Source: Theocolax elegans
Lineage: Eukaryota > Arthropoda > Insecta > Hymenoptera > Cerocephalidae
Direction: 5' to 3'
NCBI GenBank assembly: GCA_026168455.1
Contig: CM047426.1
Span: 75,915,986-75,979,985 of the forward strand
Length of the DNA stretch: 64,000 nt
The translations under genes were made by a program, and so were the position numbers. Positions 56,847 to 64,000 of this stretch are shown in pieces. Below the pieces are notes generated by a model that had not been told where the DNA came from, made no database searches, and saw only the letters and a program-made list of their open reading frames with translations. Numbering within the stretch: position 1 is the stretch's first letter; each line of letters starts with the position of its first letter.

Positions 56847-56850
<4 letters not shown>
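56180..56850 (-). pseudogene. LINE endonuclease C-terminus and linker, frameshifted
   Basis: One frame encodes FVMGDLNADILKECDDAKFV, then HGPTHFTTTSSTWLDVIFVD and HNGHNIIHATI, i.e. the last APE-endonuclease motifs (GDLN, S-T-WLD, GHN). After a shift near 56590 another frame carries the linker WSPFHVAEIDIERALGCLCD, then RPPYVDAELSQLRRKRNALY. It is the upstream part of the same element as the RT frame. The N-terminal endonuclease half is missing because of 5' truncation. Confidence 0.75.
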
Positions 56851-56903
<53 letters not shown>

Positions 56904-56910
56904 AGACAAA
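56851..56910 (-). repeat. GA/CT microsatellite at the LINE 5' junction
   Basis: GAGA run on the plus strand (CT on the LINE sense strand). Confidence 0.9.
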
Positions 56911-57772
56911 CATTGATAAAATTCTAACCATGAAAACAATGTTTTCATTTCCATGCAAGTGATGGTATAACTTTTTTTAATCTTAAAGTATAATATTAAT
57001 AAGAATTGCACAAAAAATAAATGTATATTATTACATTATTTTAATTATATTTATTATATTATTAATTCATTTTATTTATATAATTTGATGTGTTTGCTTT
57101 AAGTTTATATTATTTGAAGGGACTTATGCTTGTATTTTTATAATGAATCCCTCAAGATATCTCAATGTACTCCACATTGACCTAAATAATTTAAAAAACA
57201 ACTAGCCAAGATGCTCGCTTCGCTCGCAGTTAAATAGGATTGTTAACATAATAATTCTTTACCATCAAATTACATGTAATGTAATATTCAAAAAATTACT
57301 TTTTAAAAACTATTTAGTAAAATAATTTATAGTACTAGTAATTAAATAAATATTACAATTATATAATTTGTTGGGATAAATCCGTAATAATTAATAGAAG
57401 AATGATCATTTTTACTATTTATATCATTAACAATTTTTGTTACTCCCAATAATTAATTCTAATATTATTATTTACATTAATACCTGATAACCTTATATAA
57501 TTCATAATAGATCGATTCATATTAATAAATTATTAATTATAACATTCCAATTAGAATTTAAAATATCACATGTACTAGGATGACAAATATTAGAAGTTCA
57601 AATAGAAATAACAATTTGTTTTTACAATTTTTGATATATATATATCCCCATTAAAATATCTCACTGGAGATCTCAGATCATATCCCAGGTAAGATGTCAT
57701 ACCAAAAACTCATTTCAGCAATTTTTCGTTCATTACACGTTTTAAACCTTCTTATGTCGATTGATAACTTGT
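56911..57772. other. Very AT-rich spacer
   Basis: No gene recognised. 57240-57620 has a mitochondrial-like base composition, but no mitochondrial gene could be identified. Confidence 0.4.
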
Positions 57773-57990
57773 TTAAGTGGGTATCATACTCAATTACAAA
57801 TACAAATTTCGCACCAGAAAATAGCAGACGAAAAAACAACTAATATACTTAAAACAATTAATAAAAACAAATTTACGCAAAAACAGGAGTTAGCTGCCCT
57901 CCGTTATGTAATTATCTATCATTTTACAAAGCTTCAAGTTACTATAACAACATGTCACCGAGAAAACCTTGAAAAATGCAATATTCTTAT
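57773..57990 (+). repeat. Dispersed TTAAG-type repeat, copy 2
   Basis: Matches 38350-38560: TATCATACTCAATTA, then AATAGCAGACGAAAAAACAA and AGGAGTTAGCTGCC. Start TTAAGTGGGT. Confidence 0.7.
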
Positions 57991-58034
57991 AATTTCTTGT
58001 ATGAAAAATAAAATTCAACTCTTCAGACATTTTC

Positions 58035-58095
58035 GAAATTTCAATGAAAACAGTCTCAGCCCGGATTTGAACCGGGACCTAGCTCTTACTCTCGC
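58035..58095 (-). tRNA. tRNA-like 3' half next to the CT array
   Basis: The minus strand has a B-box arm GTCCCGGTTCAAATCCGGGC with a good T-stem, then GAGAC and TTTT. The 5' half has dissolved into the CT/GA repeat that starts here. Pseudo-tRNA or SINE remnant. Confidence 0.4.
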
Positions 58096-58605
58096 ACTCT
58101 ATTACTCTAACTTTCGTTTTCTCTCTATCTCTCATTCTCTCTATCTCTCATTCTCTCTATCTCTCATTTTCTCTATCTCTCATTCTCTCTATCTCTCATT
58201 CTCTCCATCTCTCATTCTCTCCATCTCTCATTCTCTCCATCTCTCATTCTCTCCATCTCTCATTCTCTCCATCTCTCATTCTCTCCATCTCTCATTCTCT
58301 CTATCTCTCATTCTCTCCATCTCTCATTCTCTCTATCTCTCATTCTCTCTCTCTCCCTCACACAGACTCTCATTCTTACTCATTCTCACTCTCGCACTCC
58401 TTCACTCTCCCTCCTTCTTACTCGCTCTGTACTTCTCGTTCTCTGTCTCTATCTCTCATACCCTCTCTCATTCTCTCTCTCTCACTCTCTCTCATTCTCT
58501 CTCCCTCATTCTCTCTCTCTCTCATTCTCTCTCTCGCTCTGTACCTCTCGTTCTCTGATTCTATCTCTCATACTCTCTCTCTCTCTCTCTTTCTCTCTCA
58601 CTTTA
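58096..58605 (+). repeat. CT-rich microsatellite array
   Basis: Composed mostly of TCTCTCATTCTCTCCA- and TCTCTCATTCTCTCTA-type 16-bp units. Long Ser/Leu-rich frames here are artefacts of the repeat. Confidence 0.95.
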
Positions 58606-59230
58606 CGTTACAAAGGCAGTTGTCTCCTTGTGCTAATAATATTAAAGTTCAACGCATGTGTAATACCGTTGTTAGATTTATTGTTCATCTAAAACTTGAG
58701 GTAGCATTGCAGCCTTTCTATGATCAGCTAAACTGGCTTCCATTAAATGTTCGACGGAAATATTTCCTTGGTCTTTTATGTATAAATTGTTGGCCACCCA
58801 AACACCTCCATATTTATTCGATAAGCTGGCTTTTGTTGGCTTTGAATTGCGTAGATCCAAACGAATAAATACTGTTTTTAACCTACCTAATGTTAAGAAT
58901 CTTGCGTGTAAATCTTCGTTTATTTATTTAGCAATGGAAACGTGGGATAATATTATATCTAGAATAAGAGAGTGCTCTAATGTAAATATTTTTAAAATGT
59001 ATTATAAAAATTTCTCCATGAGGATGGATAGCGACTTATCCGATTTTATGTCCAATGCTTGCGACGTAGATTATTTTAATTTTAATTTAGCGTGAATTAT
59101 TATTTTACATATGTATTATCGGTTATATTAATTCTTCTTTAGTTGTCTAATTTATTTTATATGTTCTATTTTATATGATTAGAGCCATCCGGTTGTATCA
59201 ACTTTGGCGCAAATAAATATAGTTATCAAT
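58606..59230 (+). mobile_element. LINE 3' fragment (RT C-terminus and 3' UTR)
   Basis: Encodes QRMCNTVVRFIVHLKLEV and FYDQLNWLPLNVRRKYFLGL, then after a one-base shift MYKLLATQTPPYLFDKLAF and RINTVFNLPN. This matches the RT C-terminal region of the LINE at 54435-56141 (WLRTDSRRQYFMAVLMYKI). It ends with a GCCA..TGGC hairpin, AATAAATA and CAATCGATC, and runs into CT repeat. 5' junction is also CT repeat. Confidence 0.75.
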
Positions 59231-59236
59231 CGATCT

Positions 59237-59289
<53 letters not shown>

Positions 59290-59317
59290 TCTTTCTCTAC
59301 CTCTAATTCTCTCTATC
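59231..59317 (+). repeat. CT microsatellite between two LINE fragments
   Basis: Pure CT run at about 59243-59284, then mixed CT/CCT/TTCT. Confidence 0.95.
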
Positions 59318-59846
59318 ACCTGGATATATAAGTTTAAGTTTAATCAGGGTTACCATTTAGGGTTTTTCTGTCCTCTATTATCTAATGTAAATGGGGTCGT
59401 ACTGTGTGAGTGGAACAAAGAAAAAATACCTCTATATGGCAACACTGAGTTTAATCAGCATTGCTATGTTATTTCATCTGTCATTTCTTCTGTATTTCAT
59501 TGCGTCATTACACGTCATTTTTGTTACTATTTTTTTATTTATACATTGTATTCATTATATAAATTCTTTTTTATTTTATATTGCGGTTGATATGCGAACA
59601 CTAACTATTTTGTTTTTTAACTATTTTGTTATTTATTTTTAAGTTTTAATTTATTAATCTATTAATCACTTGTACATATATTTTATTTTGTTATTATAAT
59701 TCTTTACACTGTCATGGTTTTTATTTTATATTTTTGTTATGCAAGTTTATATCATTATCAAGTTTTAAAAAAGTTTTACTCTATGTATCAGTTCGCTTTA
59801 GTGCATATGGGGTTTCTACCCCATAATTGGCCCAATAAATACATCA
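59318..59846 (+). mobile_element. LINE 3' UTR fragment
   Basis: AT-rich sequence ending in GGGGTTTCTACCCC (hairpin), CCCAATAAATA and (CAAT)n, then CT repeat. The same GGGGTTTCTACCCC motif ends the LINE at 61509-63245, so this is a 5'-truncated relative with almost no coding left. Confidence 0.65.
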
Positions 59847-61350
59847 ATCAATCAATCTCTCTCCCTCTCTATCTCTCATTCTCTCTCTCATTCTCTCACT
59901 CTCTCCACCTCTCCCTCACGCTCCCTCACAAACCCTCATTCATATTCACTCTCTCCCTCTTACAGTCCCTCATTCTTACTCACTCTTACTCTCGCACTCC
60001 CTCACTCTCCCTCATTCTTACTCGCTCTCACTCTCGCACTATATCACTCTCTCCCTCTCATAGTCCCTCATTCTTACTCACTGTCACTCTCGCACTCCCT
60101 CACTCTCTCTCATTCTCTCTCACTCTCTACCTCTCATTCTCTCTCTCTCTCTAACTCTCAATCTTTCTCTCACTCTCTCTCTCTCTAACTCTCAATCTTT
60201 CTCTCACTCTCTCTCTCTCTTTCTCTCCCTATCTCTATCTTTCTTTCTCTCTCTATTTCTGTCTCTCTCTATTTCTCTGTCTCTCTCTTTCTCTCTCTTT
60301 CTCTATCTCTCTTTCTCTCTTTCTCTCTTTCTCTCTTTCTCTCTTTCTCTCTTTCTCTCTTTCTCTCTTTCTCTCTTTCTCGCTCTCACTCAATCTCTCA
60401 TTCTCTCACTCTCTTCCTCACACTCCCTCACAATCCCTCATTAATATTCACTCTCTCCCTCTTACAGTACCTCATACTTACTCACTCTTACTCTCGGACT
60501 CCCTCACTATACCTCATTCTTACTCGATCTCACTCTCGCGCTATATCACTCTCTCCCTCTCATAGTCCCTCATTCTTACTCACTGTCACTCTCGCACTCC
60601 CTCACTCTCTCTCTCTCTAACTCTCAATCTTTCTCTCACTCTCTCTCTCTCTAACTCTCAATCTTTCTCTCACTCTCTCTCTCTCTAACTCTCAATCTTT
60701 CTCTCACTCTCTCTCTCTCTAACTCTCAATCTTTCTCTCACTCTCTCTCTCTCTCTATTTCTGTCTCTCTCTATTTCTCTCTCTCTCTCTTTCTCTCCCT
60801 TTATCTGTCTCTCTTTCTCTCTCTATTTCAGTCTCTCTCTATTTCTCTCTCTCTCTTTCTCTCTCTTTCTCTATCTCTCTTTCTCTCTTTCTCTCTTTCT
60901 CTCTCTCACTCTATCTCTCATTATCTCTCTCTAATTCTGTCTCTCTCTATTTTTCTCTCTCTCTTTCTCTCTCTCTCCCTTTCTCTCTCTCTCCCTTTCT
61001 CTATCTCTCTTTCTCTCTTTCTCTCTTTCTCTATCTCTTTTTCTCTCTTTCTCTATCTCTCTTTCTCTCTTTCACTATCTCTCTTTCTCTCTTTCTCTCT
61101 TTCTCTCTTTCTCTATCTCTTTTTCTCTCTTTCTCTATCTCTCTTTCTCTCTTTCACTATCTCTCTTTCTCTCTTTCTCTATCTCTCTTTCTCTCTTTCT
61201 CTATCTTTCTTTCTCTCTTTCTCTCTTTCTCTATCTCTCTTTCTCTCTTTCTCTATCTTTCTTTCTCTCTTTCTCTATCTTTCTTTCTCTCTTTCTCTCT
61301 CTCACTCTCTCATTATCTCCCTTTCTCTATCTCTCTATCTCTATCTCTCC

Positions 61351-61398
<48 letters not shown>

Positions 61399-61508
61399 CA
61401 TCTCTCATTCTCTCTCTTTCTCTCTATGTCTCATTCTCTCTCTTTATCTATATCATTCTCTCCATCTCAATCTCTTACACATTCTCTATCTCTCTCCTTC
61501 ATTCTCTC
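59847..61508 (+). repeat. Large CT-rich compound microsatellite
   Basis: About 1.66 kb of CT-rich repeats. Includes several ~32-bp units TCTCTCTAACTCTCAATCTT (60140-60760) and TTTCTCTC runs (60300-61310). Frames across it are artefacts. Confidence 0.95.
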
Positions 61509-63245
61509 TGAGAATGAAATCCTCGAGTCTTGCGGCGGACATGATGAGGTCGAACATAGCAGCTTTAAATCTCACTCTTATTGAATCGGAACCAACTCAC
61601 CATGCAATCACGGCTATGGGTTCCTCACATACATGGCTTGATCTCTTTTTGGTTCGTGAACCGCTGCCTGATTACAAATATATGAAATCCCTAGTGCCTT
61701 TTGCTGCGGGACATGATTCTATTACAATCTTTATACAGTTTGGCAGAAAATTACCTAAAGTGAAAAGGTACTGGTCGCGTAACTTGAGAGGGATTAATCT
61801 CCATGACTTAGCTTCTGAATTTAATAAGACCTTTAATTCAGGTCTGGTAAACGATTTCCATAATTTTAATGTAAATAATAATCATATAGAGTCGCCTGGC
61901 CAGAATCTAAATTGTTATTTGTGCTGTCTTTCAAACTATTCGAATGTAAATACTAATCATATATCTTGCATGCATTCTTCAAATCGGTTAAGTCATTCAT
62001 TAAACAATGTTTCATCCAGCATGTCATCATCTAACTTATTTTCCATCTCTCACAGTTCTCGTCTTCCTTGCATGTCATCACTTAATTTATTGCCCATTAT
62101 TCATTGTAATCATCAATCTAGCATGTATTGTCATAATGCAGTAACTGTATCTCGATATAATCGATTCATCGTCTCGTCATCTCCTAATTTATTTATTACG
62201 CCTCTTTCTCATGATTCATCCTCATTTATCGATGGTTCTAGTGTTCACAGTTCTGATTTCTGTACTGAAACAGCTATATCGCATCTAATGGCATCGGCTC
62301 TCTCAGCCTTTGATACACTGGCGCCTGCTAAGCTTGTAACTGTTGGCAACAAATTTAAGCCATGGGTGACCACGGAAGTTAGAGGCTTGATTAAGTCTAG
62401 GAATGCAGCCTTTAGGGTTTTTAAAGTAACTAGGTGTAGACAGGATTATGAGAGATATAAGACATTGAGAAACAGGATATCGAATATATTAGATGTAAAT
62501 AAGTACAATTACTTTACTAATAAAATAAAAGAGGCTGTGGACCCTAAGGCTAAGTGGAGGGAGCTAAGAAATCTGGGCTTGGGTGCTAAAAACAATTCAT
62601 CTCCATTGGATACTTTTTCCACTCGACAATTAAATGCCCACTATGCCTTAATCTCGAATCAAGTACCATCACTGTCTCCTTCTTTCCTGGAATCACTAAT
62701 TTCCTCTGAAAGTAGTATAAATGGTTCGGTTAAATTTGAGTTTGATGTAATCCATCCTCGAGGAGTTCAGCGGAGTCACTTCATAAATCTTTTGTTATCG
62801 TTGCCTCTAAATTACTAAATTCACTCCCTGTCATTCCATTTGAATTATCCCATTTGAATCATTTTAAGTCATCATTATTCGATCATCTATTGAAGCTAGA
62901 CTGTATAGCCTGGAACGATAGGGTGTTGCGTGAAGGTCTAAACTGTCCGTGCATAAGCGATGATCATATATAGAACACAGTTTTTATCTTTATTTTTATC
63001 TTTATCTTTATTTTTATCAACTTATTATCAACGTATTTTTATGTTCAAATTTTATCCTAGCGCTGTATTTAAATCAATATTTTTTTTATATCAACAATTT
63101 TTTATTATTGTTTTTATTTTTGTTATTATTATTATTATTATTGTTATTACTATTTTGATTTATTATTTTGTATATTTTTGTATATTTGTATGTATAAGCG
63201 CTTATTGTAATTTGTGTTTACGGGGTTTCTACCCCAATGAAACCT
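61509..63245 (+). mobile_element. LINE copy with the RT domain deleted
   Basis: The 434-codon frame 61514-62818 encodes the endonuclease end (SSHTWLDLFLVREPLPDYK, AAGHDSITIF), a Ser/His/Asn-rich insert (residues ~120-250) and the linker (KFKPWVTTEVRGLIKSRNAA, KAKWRELRNLGLG). Around 62765 it jumps to the RT C-terminal end, read in another frame as SKLLNSLPVIPFELSHLNHF and LREGLNCPCISDDH. The 3' UTR ends GGGGTTTCTACCCC, AATAAAG and (ATCT)n. The fingers-palm region is missing, so the copy is inactive. Confidence 0.75.
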
Positions 63246-63786
63246 AATAAAGATCTATCTATCTATCTATCTCTCTGTCTCCCTAACTCTCCCTCTCTCT
63301 CCCTCACTCTCCCTCTTTCTCCCTCACACTCCCTCATTCTTCCTTACTCTCTCCCTCTCACAGTCACTCATTATTACCTACTCTCACTCTCGCACTCCCT
63401 CTCTATCTCGCACTCTATCACTCACTCTCTCTCTCGCACTCTATCACTCATTCTCTCTCTCTCGCACTCTATCACTCACTCTCTCTCTCTCTCTCTCATT
63501 CTCGCTCTCGCTCTCTATCCCCATTCACTCTTTCTTCTTCTTTCTTGCGTTCTCTCTATCTTTCACTCACTCTCTCTTATTCTCACTCTTTCTCTATATG
63601 CTTCATTCTCTCTCTCTCTTTTTCTCTCTCTTTCAATCTCTATCTTCATTTTATTCTCTCTCTCTTATTCTCTCTCTCTTTCTCTCTCTCTCCCTCTCTC
63701 TAACTCTCATTCTCTCTCTCTCTCTCTATCTGTTTTCCTATCTCTTCCTCTCATTGTCTCTCTTGCTCTGACTCATTCTCTCTGAC
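63246..63786 (+). repeat. CT-rich microsatellite after the LINE tail
   Basis: Starts with the (ATCT)n LINE tail and continues as CTCTCC, CACTCT and TCTCTC repeats. Confidence 0.95.
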
Positions 63787-63818
63787 GCCAAGATGATGTT
63801 TGTCGGACGGACGGAGAA
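63787..63818. other. Switch point between CT-rich and GA-rich strands
   Basis: A ~30-bp non-repetitive patch containing GCCAAGATGATGTTTGTCGG separates the CT tract from the GA tract. Confidence 0.7.
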
Positions 63819-63961
63819 TAAGAGAATGAGACAGAGCGAGAGAGACAGTGAGAGGAAGAGATAGAGAGACGGATAGAGAGAGAGAGAACGAGAGATAGCG
63901 AGAGGGAGAGAGAAAGAGAGAGAGAATAAGAGCGAATGAAATATAAAGTGCGGGAGAGAAT

Positions 63962-64000
<39 letters not shown>
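63819..64000 (-). repeat. GA-rich microsatellite at the window end
   Basis: GAGAGA and GAGAATGAGA units, the complementary composition of the preceding CT tract. Continues beyond the window. Confidence 0.95.

Larger units (their letters stand above)
54006..56850 (-). mobile_element. APE-type LINE copy, 5'-truncated (CR1/L2/Jockey group)
   Basis: The element reads on the minus strand from a CT-repeat junction at ~56850 to a 3' tail of ATCT repeats at ~54010-54030. It contains the C-terminal part of the endonuclease, a linker, a complete reverse transcriptase and a 3' UTR. The 3' end has a small hairpin (TTGTA-ATG-TACAA) followed by ATAAAC and the tetranucleotide tail. Both ends pass directly into CT/GA microsatellite. 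Confidence 0.85.

Noticed and set aside
57240..57640. Possible nuclear copy of mitochondrial DNA
   Set aside because: Extreme AT content resembles insect mitochondrial DNA, but no mitochondrial protein or rRNA segment could be recognised.
58081..60154. Long Ser/Leu-rich frames in the CT tracts (also 63237-63785)
   Set aside because: CT-repeat DNA has few stops in the CT strand; the peptides are pure translations of the microsatellite.

Overview
The window is AT-rich eukaryotic DNA that is almost entirely repetitive. Spliced genes with GT-AG introns, AATAAA signals, SINEs, an APE-type LINE family, satellites and arthropod-type DNA transposons (FLYWCH-MULE, DUF4817-DDE, PIF/Harbinger, mariner-like MITEs) point to an insect. 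Hymenoptera (an ant, wasp or sawfly) is a plausible guess, but nothing here proves the order. Few host genes can be supported: two small two-exon genes of about 100 codons on the minus strand (5.4-6.1 kb and 17.2-17.6 kb), two lone candidate exons (1.2 kb and 22.8 kb), and a decayed class I PI3-kinase copy (52.1-52.9 kb).

Layout. 0-9 kb: tRNA-like sequences, a complete SINE, a 183-bp hairpin-forming satellite and several inverted-repeat MITEs. 8.8-15 kb: a 338-bp satellite in both orientations, with a duplicated non-satellite block. 15-18.1 kb: an older degenerate repeat, also in both orientations, flanking small gene B. 18.5-21.6 kb: a mariner-like MITE and a spliced DUF4817/DDE transposase pseudogene split by another MITE. 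22-25 kb: an AACGTT-rich array, a tRNA-like unit and CpG-rich patches.

25.65-39.27 kb is the centre of the window: a 13.6-kb DNA transposon with ~703-bp terminal inverted repeats. It carries a six-exon FLYWCH-MULE transposase gene and a three-exon zeste-like Myb/SANT gene, both on the minus strand. A SINE, a 59-bp minisatellite, a short retroposon and hairpin MITEs lie inside it. Three base pairs past its right end begins a 2.8-kb foldback element with 1.2-kb arms (39.27-42.08 kb), then a degenerate Lys/Asn-rich gene, a PIF/Harbinger fragment and a small element whose inverted ends resemble hammerhead-ribozyme cores. 47.5-51.1 kb is a 3.6-kb palindromic element with a tRNA-like unit in each arm. 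54-64 kb holds four 5'-truncated or internally deleted LINE copies, each embedded in CT-rich microsatellite with its sense strand on the CT strand.

The pieces relate mainly as layered transposition. Recurring themes are long inverted repeats, arrays built on a private short palindrome (CTTAAG, AACGTT, CTAG, TTGCCAA, CAGCTG), and tRNA-like Pol III modules followed by T-runs. Exon boundaries were read by eye from splice consensus and phase; none was checked with transcripts or database searches.
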